Below are positions 41,807-52,568 of a DNA stretch of 64,000 bases, piece after piece. A model generated the notes under the pieces. The model ran no database searches, had not been told where the DNA came from, and saw only the letters and a list, made by a program, of their open reading frames with translations. Positions within the stretch are counted from its first letter, which is position 1, and every line of letters starts with the position of its first letter. Position numbers and translations under genes: made by a program. Origin of the DNA: Spiroplasma sp. TIUS-1 (GTDB lineage Bacteria > Bacillota_I > Bacilli_A > Mycoplasmatales > Mycoplasmataceae); assembly GCF_010365785.1 (NCBI RefSeq), contig NZ_CP048387.1:558001-622000 (forward strand), read 5' to 3'.

Positions 41807-43081
41807 ATGAGAAACTATATAGAAATTAAAAATAAAAACCTCAAATTGAGTTTAATTTGAATAGGAATATCTATTAATATAATATTCTTCATTTGATTTT
41901 TCATTTCGGGCAATATTGATCCTGCTCCACGATTTCAGGCAATAAGTCACGGTTGGAGGTTTTTAACAACATTGACATTTTGGACAACTCAAGTTTGTGC
42001 CATGAATATTATATTCCCTATTTTGGTGGTTCTAAACGGTAAATGAGGAATTTGAAAGCCACGATATCAAAGTTGAATTTCATTCATGGCTTTTAACTTA
42101 ATGTGTATGATTATATTTTGAGCTGGATTTACTGATTTTAATGTAAGTTCAATTAAAGAAGAAACACCCGTTGGAGATATATCTGCTTATGCAAATGTTA
42201 TTTTTTCAAAACCACATAAATTAATAATTACATTATGAGCACACATGTTTGCTCCACTTGCATCAATTTTTGTATTTATATTTTTTGTAGAAAAATATAA
42301 AATAGATGTTAAGTCATATTACAAAGCTGCATCTCCATTTTGCATTGCTTATCTAAGCGCATGATTTTTAATTAACATTATTAAGATGTTTATAATGTAT
42401 GGTGTTGGTGTTGAAAATATTATGACATTCAAAATTTCTGGAGATTACAATACTGAGTTTCAAGAATTCTATGAAAGGATAAGAACTAATAATCCCGGAT
42501 TTTGAGGTGACATGTCTGTTATTGGATATCTATCTGGACCATACTTTTTCTTTAACTTTGCTTTAGAAGATGATATTGCAAGCAATGGGATGTCTTTGAT
42601 GATGGGAGTTGCATTTGGATCTGTTATTGTGACAATAATTATGCAATATGTAGTAATTGGCTTTGGTAACTTATGGATCAAAAAAAATAACCCAGATACG
42701 CCAATAAGTAATGAATACAATTTCATTGTTGAAAAATATGAGGGACGATCATTTGAAATAATAAAGATTTGTTTTTACATAATAACTTTATCTGCTGGAA
42801 TATTTCAATTAACTCAAACAAATCATTATATTAATGAAAATATCGGATTCATGTATAAAACTGCATACCTAATTGTAGCAGTTTCTATTTTATTAGGTTC
42901 TATGTGTGGAATAATGATTGCATTATTATATATATTAAATATTTATAAAAATCCTTCATGAACATTCTACATATCTTTATGTGTTGGAGGATTGGCATTG
43001 TCATTTTATTTAATAGGAATACCATTATTAATTATTTCAGTATTTTCACTTTGATATAAATCGAATAAAAAAAATCTCTAA
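41807..43081 (+). CDS. Hypothetical multi-pass membrane protein
   Basis: This 424-residue membrane protein has about nine to ten hydrophobic segments and many TGA-encoded tryptophans, so only fragments show in the standard code. The N-terminal part, with HGWRFLTTLTFWTTQ and the following AMNIIFPILVVLNGKWG, resembles mollicute membrane proteins annotated DUF1600; this is a recollection, not a search. The SD is weak. A GTG at 41792-41794 is an in-frame alternative start. It is divergent from the ABC exporter and ends at a shared terminator. Confidence 0.7.
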
Positions 43082-43100
43082 TTTAATTAGAGATTTTTTT
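43068..43100. terminator. Bidirectional terminator between membrane protein and FNT gene
   Basis: 14-bp perfect stem (43068-43081 with 43087-43100) containing the stop codon of the plus-strand gene; A- and T-runs on both sides. Confidence 0.82.
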
Positions 43101-43101
43101 A

Positions 43102-44355
43102 TTAATATTCGTCAGTATGGTGATCCATATCATATTTTGTTTTTGCAAAATATACTGATGTATATTTTATATTAATTAAGTGTAGTAATCCTGGAAGAAC
43201 AATTCCCCCACCGATTCAGTTACCAATTAATGTTGGAATAACGTTAGCAAATATAAATGAACCAATTATAACCATTTGTGTATTAACGTGGAATCCATCT
43301 TGACCAGCATTTAAGAACAATTCTCAAACAAATATTCATAAGAAGAATGTATTAGCAGGTCCATGTTGTAACCCCATCATAACAAACAAGAAGATTGGTA
43401 AACAAATAATAATAACTGTTGTTGATGAATTTTTTGTTGATGCTGTTAGTGGTAATGTTGATGAAACCATTATATTACATAAAATTCCACTTCCTAAACA
43501 AAATAACATTGTTAAGACTACATCTTTAATTGTTATATCAAAACCAGGTGTATCAAAGTCTTGTGCAGATTTAAGTTGTAAAATTCTATCTTTTGCTTCT
43601 TGTGATAAATTTGGAAATAGATCTGATAAAATTTCTTCAGTATATTTATGTTCGTCAATAACATGTCCAATGTTATAAAGTTTGTGAATTCCAATGTCAT
43701 GTGCTTTTCCTAAGAATACACTATCTTCTAAAATTCCAGCCATTGCTGCAATTGAAACAAAAATACCTGTTCCTAAAATATTTCCTAAAAGTACTCCAAA
43801 AATTCCTCTTATGTAGTGATCAATTTTAACTGCACCTTTCATTGTTGGAATTGTTGCTAGAACATGTGAAGTATAAAGACCTCCACCCAAGAATGTAATA
43901 AGAACAATACAAAATGGGAATATGATTGCCATAATCATTCTTTCCATCATTGCAGCGTTATCTCCGCCTAATGACATAACAGCATAAGTACAAGCTGTAT
44001 AACCAAACCCGATAATAAAACCTGATAAAACTCCAAGTAATACTTGTTTAAAGAATGTATACTCCATTTTATGAATTGAAGCTGCAAAACCTCCAATAAT
44101 TCCATCTGTCATGTAACCATGACCTGTCATTACTTTTTCATAATCCATATTCTTTAACTGATTTTCATACTCTAGTTTTGATAATTTTTTTTGTGCAAGG
44201 TCTTTAATGTCGTGGTACATTCCTGTCTTTCCACGTTCTTTTTTAGGAGCCTCATCATTTGGAACTTTAATTTTTTCAATTGATGATTTTTCTTTTATTT
44301 CTTTAGCTTTAGCCACCTTTTTGTTTTCAGTTGGTGACTTTCCTTTTTTAATCAT
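43102..44355 (-). CDS. Formate/nitrite transporter (FNT) family channel
   Basis: This 417-residue member of the FocA/NirC family of pentameric anion channels (formate, nitrite, lactate) is longer than usual; the family normally has about 260-290 residues. The core shows GVLSGFIIGFGYT, FVMMGLQHGPANTFF (family FxxxGFEHSVANM-like, with the conserved His) and NWIGGGIVLPGLLH. An N-terminal charged extension of about 85 residues and a loop of about 60 residues (around 225-285) are extra. It starts 39 nt after thrS, so it is probably read with it. In a lactate fermenter it may export lactate or formate. Confidence 0.88.
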
Positions 44356-44394
44356 TTGCTTAACCTTTTCCTTCTAAAAATTTTTGTAAATATA

Positions 44395-46350
44395 TTAAAT
44401 ATTGTAATACTTTGTTTCAATTTCTTTTACTATTTTTTTAATAAATTCATCTTTATTTACTTTTTCAGTAGATTTTGAACCGTACTTTCTAAAAGAAACA
44501 ACATTATCGTTAATTTCTTCTTCTCCAAGGATAACTTGGTAAGGTATTTTTTTCATTTGAGCTTCACGAACTTTATAACTTAAGCGTTCATCTCTCATAT
44601 CAACATGAGTTCTTATTTGCTTGGTTTTTAATTCTTTTGATAGCTTTAGTGCTGCATCATTAAATCTTTCAAGTACTGGAATTATTTCAATTTGTGTTGG
44701 TGAACATCATAAAGGTAATGCTCCTTTTGTTTGTTCTAATAAAATTGAAATAAATCTTTCATATGTACCAATTAGTCCTCTGTGAATCATAACTGCTCGT
44801 TGAGGTTTCAAATTTTTATCTAAGTAGTTAACATCAAACTTCATAGGTAATAGGAAATCTAATTGAATTGTTGAAACTGTAATCTCATGACCTAAAACAG
44901 TTTTAGCTTGAATGTCTAATTTGGGACCATAGAAAGCTGCTTCACCTTCCATTTTTTTATAATCAACTCCTAAGTCATCTAACACTTCTTCTAATTGTTT
45001 TTCTGCATTATTTCACATTTCATCATCATCATAATATTTTTCTTTATCTTCAGGATCACGTAATGATAGTGAAAGATAATCAATTTTAATTTTGAATGTT
45101 TCTAAAACCTCTTTAATAAGTTCATAACAGTTTTTGAATTCTTCTTTAATTTGATCTGGACGAGCAAATATATGTGAATCTGTTAATTCCATAGAACGTA
45201 CACGTTCTAATCCTACAAGAGCACCTGAAGCTTCATAACGATATAGTGTTGCATGTTCACAGTATCTCAAAGGAAGTTCTTTATAAGATCTTGGTTTATG
45301 TTTAAAAACTTGAATGTGATGTGGACAAGCCATTGGTCTTAAAACCAATTCTTCTTTTAGTTCTTTTTCATTTGGAAGTTTAATTGAGTTAAACATATCA
45401 TCACGATAATGGGCTCAGTGACCTGAAGTTTCGTATAACTCACGTGATCCCAAGTTAGGAGTTTCAATTGGTACGAAATCATATTCAAACTCTTTAGCTT
45501 TTAAATAGTTTTTAATTTCATTTTTTATTGTTGTTCCATTTGGAAGTCAAACAGCCATTCCATGACCTAAAATTGGGTTTATTGTAAAGATATCAAGTTT
45601 CTTACCAATTGTTCTGTGATCCCGCTCTTCACGGTCTTTAAGCATATCTTTAATAGCCTTGATCTCATCAGAATTACCTGTGATTCCATGAATTTTTTGT
45701 AGCATTGCATTATCTGCATTTCCTAATCAATATTCACCTGTTAAATTAATTAATTCAATTTGTTTTAATTTTGCAAAATTTGTAATTAATGGTGCAGTTA
45801 CAACAAAATAGAATTTGTCATATTTAGCAACTGAAAATCCATTTTCTTTTGATTCTTTAATTATGAATTTTGTAAATTCTTTATTACCATAAAATGACAA
45901 TAATTCTTTTTCAAACTTAGAAGCGTCATCTGAAACAAATTCAATTGATTTGCTTTCCTTTAACACTTTAGAAATTTCTTTTTGAATATCTTTTAAATTT
46001 TCAAGTTTAATAGATTCTTTGAATTTAAAAGAAACTCCAAATTCAAAATCATTTATTTCTTTTTTATACATTGATGATATTTCATTATCACTAGACATTT
46101 TTTTTACTGCAATCATTGTTGCCAATTTTGAACTATATTTTTTTGCATATTCAAACTCAACTGATTTATCTGTAATTATTTCTAATTGTGCATCTTTTGT
46201 TACTTTAAAAAATGGTGAAACCATTTTTCCATTAATTTTTGCACCAACACAAACTTTTTTTAAACTAGTAGCAATTGATTCAGCTATATCTAGTACTGAC
46301 ATACCACTGTTTAATTCAAGTTGTTTTCCATCTAAAAGAGATATTTTCAT
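44395..46350 (-). CDS. thrS: Threonyl-tRNA synthetase
   Basis: ThrRS (651 residues) has all domains: TGS (residues 1-60), editing domain, class II catalytic core with [14 protein letters not shown] carrying the zinc Cys and motif 2 at [16 protein letters not shown], motif 3 near [15 protein letters not shown], and the anticodon-binding domain. The start is ATG 46348-46350 with SD GGAGG 9 nt upstream; the in-frame ATG farther upstream would put a terminator hairpin inside the gene. The conserved Trp residues are TGA. Confidence 0.96.
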
Positions 46351-46551
46351 ATTAATACCCTCCATATACAATAATAATTTTATATTAATATGTTTTTGAA
46401 ATAAAAAAAAGATAACCGTTTTTTTACAGTTATCCCTATACACATTTAATAAACACATGAAATATTAGGAGTTTGCTAAATTTATTATTTACTTGACTAT
46501 TTGTGTGGTTTCCCACAACATAATAATACAATAATATTTTTTTTATTTCAA
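46351..46551 (-). promoter_or_regulatory. thrS promoter and leader with terminator-like attenuator
   Basis: On the minus strand TTGAAA (46551-46546), a 17-nt spacer and TATTAT (46528-46523) form a strong promoter about 170 nt before the ATG. The leader begins with hairpin TTGTGG-GAAA-CCACAA (around 46503-46518) and ends with GATAACTGT-AAAAAA-ACGGTTATC followed by eight T (46403-46434), a standard terminator before the SD. UCCUA in the middle could pair with UAGGG at the terminator base, which would give an antiterminator. No T-box consensus is visible. Confidence 0.6.
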
Positions 46552-46557
46552 CTAAGA

Positions 46558-46577
46558 ATAATAAAAATTTTTATTAT
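46558..46577 (-). terminator. Weak terminator-like palindrome after the HAD gene
   Basis: 20-bp perfect AT-only palindrome (ATAATAAAAA / TTTTTATTAT) overlapping the HAD stop. It lacks G-C pairs and a clean T-run. Confidence 0.3.
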
Positions 46578-47443
46578 ATTTTATCTATTTTCATTAACCT
46601 GTTTAAATAATTAGGTACCCCATTTTCATTAACGTTGTCTGTTATTTCATAAGCTAGTTCTTTAATCTCGTCAATAGCATTTCCCATAGCAATAGAATAT
46701 TTTATGTTTTTAAATACTGGTAGGTCATTGTGTTGATCCCCAAAGTAAATAACATTATCAGTTGTAATATTTGTTTTATTTGTTTTATTTAGCACTTTTA
46801 TCAAATGACTTAGTCCTGCAAATTTATCATTTCCCTTAACTATTAAATCAATACTGAATTCATCTCATCATGTTATGTGCATTTTGTCACCAATCAATTT
46901 TTGAAGATCTTTAATGTCTTCTTTATGACTTTCAACGTTATTTAGTGTAAATTGAGATGTTGATTTATTTTTCATATACTCAGGTTTATAAATTAAAAAT
47001 AAGTCATCTCTAGTAATAAATCTTTCAGCCTTTGATTCTTTTAATTCATCTATATCTATAAAATATGATTGTCTAGAATCAGGTGAAGAAATTATGAATT
47101 TCATTTTTCTGTCAGTTAAAAAGTCAATTATCTTTTTTGTTTCTTCTACTGTAAACGAATCAACCACATGACTTTTGTTTTCAATAAAGTCACGAACATC
47201 TGCCCCATTTGTACCGATGTAATATCTTGTATATTCATTATTTGCAGCTCCATAATCATTTGTTAGATAGTCCATTAAACATGATGCATTACCTGTGTCA
47301 ATAACAAAATAAACATTTCTTTTTTTTAGTTCTTCAATTGCTAACTTCATTTCCTTTGATAATCATGGTTTTTGTTTTGAAATCAAAGTACCATCAACAT
47401 CACAAACCACTAATTTTATTTCATTATTATTAATTTTCAACAT
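46574..47443 (-). CDS. Cof-type HAD family phosphatase
   Basis: This 289-residue cytoplasmic phosphatase belongs to HAD subfamily IIB (Cof), which hydrolyses sugar phosphates, PLP or FMN. The nucleophile motif is VCDVDGTLIS (residues near 14-23) and the C-terminal metal motif is YFGDQHNDLPVF, with a large cap domain between. GAGGGG precedes ATG 47441-47443. Two consecutive TGA codons (46862-46867 region) are read as Trp. The substrate is not predictable. Confidence 0.9.
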
Positions 47444-47530
47444 TTTAGCCCCTCTATGAACTTCACAAATTTATTCGTTAATTTTAATCTTTTATTTTGT
47501 TAAAACAATATTTGATTGCCAAAAAATAAA

Positions 47531-47553
47531 ATAAAATAAACCTGTTAAGGTTT
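47531..47553 (-). terminator. Terminator after pyk-1
   Basis: Short stem AAACC/GGTTT with a 6-nt loop followed by T-rich sequence on the minus strand. Confidence 0.55.
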
Positions 47554-47561
47554 AAATTTTA

Positions 47562-48998
47562 TTATTTAACTTTAATTTCTGAAATATTATCGTTGTGTAC
47601 AAATAAGATTGTTTCACCTTTTTTTGCCCCTCAAGCTTTTGCAATCTCAATAATTTCTGATTCTGATTTTTTGAATTTTTCAAAGTCTTTAACTACGTTC
47701 ATGAAGATTGAGTGTCATACACCAAATGCTGTTCATAATTTTTCTTCAGCTGTAACTCCTAAAATAGTTACATTTGGTCTAAATTTTGAAATTGTTTTTA
47801 GTAATTCACCTGTACGAGATGCAACAACTGCATATTCGTATTTACCATCAGTTGCCATTTCAGCTAATTTATTTGCAATAGCTGCTCTTGGTCCACTTGA
47901 TGTTTTTCTTGCAATTTCTAATTGTTTTGCATAGTATAACTTTTTGTAAAATTCAATTTCTGCTCTTTGGTTAATAGTTGACATTGTTTTTGTAGTAATG
48001 AATGGGAAATCACCGTTTGCTGATTCTCCAGATAACATAGTTGCATCAGCTCCTAATTCTGTAGCTCAGTAAACGTCAGTAACTTCAGCTCTTGTAGCTT
48101 GTGGGTTATCTGTCATTGACTCTAACATTTGAGTAGCAACGATAACTAATTTACCTGCTTCTCTACATTTTCTAATGATTTTTTTCTCTCAGTAAGGTAC
48201 TTCTTGGAATGGAATTTCTAATCCTAGATCTCCACGTGCAATCATGATTCCTGCTGATTCTTCAATAATTTCATCGATGTTGTCAATTCCAACTTCTGAT
48301 TCAATTTTTGAAATAATTTGGATGTGTTCTCCATTGTGTGCTTTTAATATATCTTTGATTTCTCTTACATTTGCTGCTGTATTAACAAATGAAGCTGCTA
48401 TATAGTCAATTCCATTTTCAATTCCAAAAATAATATCATTTCTATCTTTTTCAGCTAAGAAATCTAATGAAAATTGAACACCAGGTAAGTTAACACGTTT
48501 GTTATTTTTAACCATGTGTGTATTAAATGCTTCACAAACTACTGTTTGTCCTTTAACTGTTTTAACGTGCATTGTTAATTTACCGTCATCAATTAAAACT
48601 ACATCTCCAGGTTTAACGTCTTTAGCCATGTCATATGACATTTGAATTTCGTTTTCTCCGCATTCTTTTGTTGTAAAGTCGGCTGGGTTTGTGTAAATAG
48701 TTACAGTTGCCCCTCTTTTAATTTCTTGTTTTCCGCCTTTGAATTTACCAACACGAATTTCTGGTCCTTTTGTATCCAATAATATTGAAATTGGTTTGTT
48801 TATTTTTTTTCTAATGTTTTTAACTCATTCGAATCTTTCACCATGTTCTGAAAAGTCAGCGTGTGAAAAGTTCAAACGTACAGTTGTCATACCATTATCA
48901 AATAACTCTTTAATCTTTGCTTCTGAGTGAGTTGATGGTCCTATTGTAGTAATAAGTTTTGTTCTTTTTACTTTACCTGTAAAGTCATAAATCTTCAT
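47562..48998 (-). CDS. pyk: Pyruvate kinase (copy 1)
   Basis: Pyruvate kinase (478 residues) makes pyruvate and ATP from PEP. Visible motifs are [49 protein letters not shown] with the catalytic Lys, [14 protein letters not shown] and the C-terminal domain with [13 protein letters not shown]. It has its own promoter with an extended -10 and SD AGGAG, and lies downstream of a second pyk gene with a terminator between them. Eleven TGA/Trp positions aside, it is intact. Confidence 0.96.
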
Positions 48999-49022
48999 AA
49001 TTTTTCTCCTAAATATAAAATG

Positions 49023-49031
49023 ATTATAGCA
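49023..49031 (-). promoter_or_regulatory. Extended -10 promoter element of pyk-1
   Basis: TGCTATAAT on the minus strand, 25 nt before the start codon: a full extended -10 (TGnTATAAT). Confidence 0.6.
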
Positions 49032-49075
49032 AAACCAAAAAAATTATATATGGGTTAATGATAAATAATTAATAA

Positions 49076-49104
49076 AAAAAGAAATCTTATTTAACTAAGA
49101 TTTC
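49076..49104 (-). terminator. Rho-independent terminator at the pyk-2 3' end
   Basis: 9-bp stem GAAATCTTA / TAAGATTTC with a 6-nt loop, overlapping the pyk-2 stop (49087-49089), then a T-run on the minus strand. Confidence 0.75.
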
Positions 49105-50553
49105 TCATGTTTTATTTTTTCTAGCAACTAAAACTTTTTCACCAATTTCAGCACCTCAATGTTTAGCTATTTCAATTAATTTCTTTTCATCACGGAAAAC
49201 TTCATCGATGTTTTCAACTCTGTTCATAAAGATTGAATGTCATACACCAAATTTTGTATAGTTTTCTTTTGATTCACAAACACCTAAAATAGTTATGTTA
49301 GGTCTAAATTTTGAAATAGTTTTTAATAGAGCACCTGTACGTGAAGCTACAATTGCAAATTCATATTCACCATCTCTAGATTTTTTAGTTAGGTTCTCAG
49401 CAATTTCTGCTTCTGGTCCACTTGATGTTCTTATCGCCATTTCTAACGCTAGATCGTAATATGTTTTTCCATAAAATGCTAATTCAGCACGTTTATCAAT
49501 CATTGACATAACGTTTGTTGTGATTTCAGGATATTTACCTGCAGCAGATTCCCCAGATAACATAGTTGCATCAGCTCCTAATTCAGCTGCTAAATAAACG
49601 TCAGTAACTTCAGCTCTTGTTGGAGCTGGGTTATCTGTCATTGATTCAAGCATTTGTGTTGCCACGATACAGATTTTATTTGCTTTTCTACATTTTCTAA
49701 TAATTCTTTTTTCTCAGTATGGAACTTCATAGTAAGGAACTTCAAGACCTAAGTCTCCACGAGCTATCATAATTCCATCACCTGCTTCAATAATTTCATC
49801 AATATTGATTAGACCAATCTTAGATTCAATTTTAGAAATAATTTGAATTTGCTCACCATTATTAGATTTTAAAATATCTCTAATTTCATTAACGTTTGCT
49901 GCACTGTTTACAAATGAAGCAGCAATGTAATCAACTTTATATTTAGCACCAAAAATTATATCTTCTTTATCTTTAGTACCCAAGAATGGTAATGAAAACT
50001 CTACACCTGGTAAATTAATTCTTTTATTATTTTTAATATCATGTGAGTTAAATGCTTTAACAAATATTTTTTCTTTTTCTACTTTAATAACATCTAATCT
50101 TAATTTTCCATCATCAACCAATACTTGGTTTCCAGGTTTTAAATCCTGAGACATATCATATGAAACGGCAAATTCTTTTGCTCCACATTTTTTATTGTTA
50201 AATGAAGTAACGTCTGAAAGAATTGTAATTTCTTGTCCTGCTACTACTTTTAAAGTCCCTTCAGCATTTGTAGCCAAACGAATTTCAGGGCCTTTTGTAT
50301 CTAGCATAATTGAAACGGGTCTTTTAATGTCTTTTTGAACTGTCCTAATAAACTCAATAGTTTTTAAATGTTGTTCTTGAACACCATGAGAAAAATTTAA
50401 TCTACATACGTTCATTCCATTTTCATATAAAGCCTTTATTTTTTCTACACTGTTTGTAACAGGGCCAATAGTCGTAATTACTTTTGTTCTTTTATTTCTT
50501 TTTTCTAAGAACTCTGGTTCATAGAATTCGAAATCTAATTTTTTATTTTTCAT
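49087..50553 (-). CDS. pyk: Pyruvate kinase (copy 2, in pfkA operon)
   Basis: This 488-residue second pyruvate kinase is intact, with [46 protein letters not shown] and [14 protein letters not shown]. It has about ten extra N-terminal residues relative to copy 1, and many substitutions spread along its length, so this is an old duplication and not a recent one. It starts 2 nt after pfkA and its SD (AAAGGGG) is inside the pfkA end, giving the pfkA-pyk operon common in low-GC bacteria. Confidence 0.95.
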
Positions 50554-50555
50554 TT

Positions 50556-51521
50556 TTAAACCCCTTTATTGATCTTTCTAATAGCGTCATATTCTTGTGT
50601 TCTGTCTTTTGGAGCAGCGTTTAATGTTGATTCAATATCTCTACCAACTAATGTATTTCCATCTAAACCTATGTAAAGTGCTGACTTACCTGCAATCAAT
50701 TGTTCAACAGCATAAATACCAAATCTTGTTGCTCAGTATCTTTCCATTGCTGTGGGTTTTCCACCTCTTTGGATATGTCCTAGAACTGTATGTCTTGAAT
50801 CATATCCAGTTTTTTGCATAATTTCTTTTGCTAATTCTTCTGCATTAAATTGTTTTTCCGAAACTGCAACAATAACACTTCTGTGGTTTCTTTTTTTCAA
50901 TTCGTTTACTTGTGAAATAATTTCTTCTTTTGTCAAAGGAGATTCTTTTGTAGCAATAACTTCAGCACCAGTTGCTGTTGCTCCAAATAGAGTTAAGTCT
51001 CCACATGCATTACCCATTATTTCAACAACCATACAACGATTATGTGAGTCTGCTGTATCTCTAATTGCATCAATTGAATTAACAACTGTATTTAAGGCAG
51101 TATCAAAACCAATTGTTAAATCTGATGAAACAATATCATTGTCAATTGTCCCAGGTAGTCCGATACAGTTAATTCCCATTTTAGATAATTTTTCTGCACC
51201 TTGATAACTTCCGTCACCACCAATTACAACTAATGCTTCAATTTTTAATTTTTTAAGATTTTTAACAGCTACTTCTCTAACTTTTTCTTCTTTAAATTCT
51301 GGAAGTCTAGCAGAACCAATTACAGTTCCACCTCTACTAACAATTGAATCTGCAAATTTTATATCTGCTTTACTGATTTGATTTGTTATTAAACCTTTAT
51401 ACCCATCTTGAACTATTCAAGGTTGAATATTATTAGCAAATGCCGTTTTAATAACTGCAGCAACTGCAGCATTCATTCCTGGGGCATCTCCACCACTAGT
51501 TAATATTGCTATATTTTTCAT
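50556..51521 (-). CDS. pfkA: 6-phosphofructokinase
   Basis: ATP-dependent PfkA (321 residues) phosphorylates fructose 6-phosphate. The ATP loop [24 protein letters not shown] (Mg/ATP), and LPGTIDNDI with the catalytic Asp are present, as are [11 protein letters not shown] and [22 protein letters not shown] precedes ATG 51519-51521. It lies between hpt and pyk copy 2. Confidence 0.97.
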
Positions 51522-51555
51522 GTGTATTTTCTCCAAATATTATTAATTATAATCT

Positions 51556-52140
51556 TTATTTCTCTCAATTTCAATCTTGATATTTTTCAACATCTAAACC
51601 ACCAAGATAAGGAAGGTTTCTTAATCTTTCATCTAAATCAAAACCAAAGCCAACTAAAAAGTCATCTGTTTCCATTTTAATAGCTGTAAAATCGGTTTTG
51701 ATTGATTTATTTCTTTTTTTATTATTTACACGATCAACTAAAGTAACTGTTCTAATTTCCTTAGGATTTCTTAATCCTAAATAATTTTTTACATATTTTA
51801 AAGTTGCACCAGATTCTAAAATATCTTCAACAATCAATACGTGTCTATCTTCAATTGACACATTGATGTCTAATAACATTTTTGGTGTAGCTGATGCTTT
51901 TGTTTTTCCCAAGTACGAAGAAACAAGCATGTATTCAGTAATACATTCAAATTTTAAATGTTGTACCAACTCAGCCATAAAAGGAACAACACTTTTTAAT
52001 ATTCCTATTATTACTAATGTTTGTTCTTTCATTTTTTGTTTTGAATAGTATTTATTTAATTCATCTGCAACTTGTTTAATTTTTATTTGCAATTCTTCTC
52101 TTGTAAATAAAATATCTTTTATTAGTGGATGTTTTTCCAT
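51556..52140 (-). CDS. hpt: Hypoxanthine phosphoribosyltransferase
   Basis: Hpt (194 residues) salvages hypoxanthine and guanine with PRPP, essential where purine synthesis is lacking. The type I PRTase motif HVLIVEDILESGATLKYV is clear, with IGILKSVVPFMAELV before it and DFLVGFGFDLDERLRNLPYLG near the end. Two TGA codons (51571-51573 and 51565-51567) are read as Trp; the stop is TAA at 51556-51558. It is 1 nt after ruvX. Confidence 0.95.
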
Positions 52141-52141
52141 A

Positions 52142-52567
52142 TTAATTTTTCCCCTCTTGTAAATATGTTTCTAAAATAAGTACAGCTGCCATAGTGTCCT
52201 TTTTTTCTTTTCTTTTGTTTTTACTAATACCTAAATCAGACATGATTTCTTTTGCCATACGTGTAGTCATTCTTTCATCAACACGTCTGATTTGATCTTC
52301 GGTAATTTTTGTGTGCTCTAAAATTAAATTAACAATGTGTTCTACCATCTCAATTCTAGGTCCTATTGATCCGTCCATATTATATGGATATCCAACTATT
52401 AGAATTTCAGGTTTATTCTCGTCAATTTCTACTTTAAGTTTTTTAACACCTTCAATATAATTCTCTCGTGTGAAATAAATTGTTTTATTAGGAGTAACAA
52501 TTAGTCCTTGGCTAGTTGCAATACCAATTGTTTTAGAACCCAAATCTAATGCCATGTACTTTGCCAT
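52142..52567 (-). CDS. ruvX: YqgF/RuvX family RNase H-fold nuclease
   Basis: This 141-residue putative pre-16S rRNA nuclease (formerly Holliday junction resolvase-like) has an RNase H fold with MALDLGSKTIGIA (first Asp), ILIVGYPYNMDGS, VDERMTTRMA (Glu) and KKDTMAAVLILETYL (last Asp). ATG 52565-52567 with AGGA upstream is chosen over an ATG 15 codons earlier that would overlap pepO. Only 1 nt separates it from the pepO stop. Confidence 0.93.
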   Translation of the reverse strand: MAKYMALDLGSKTIGIATSQGLIVTPNKTIYFTRENYIEGVKKLKVEIDENKPEILIVGYPYNMDGSIGPRIEMVEHIVNLILEHTKITEDQIRRVDERMTTRMAKEIMSDLGISKNKRKEKKDTMAAVLILETYLQEGKN

Positions 52568-52568
52568 G

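Noticed and set aside
46351-46551. T-box riboswitch upstream of thrS.
   Set aside because: No AGGGTGG-type antiterminator bulge or specifier-loop pattern; only promoter, hairpin and terminator are visible.
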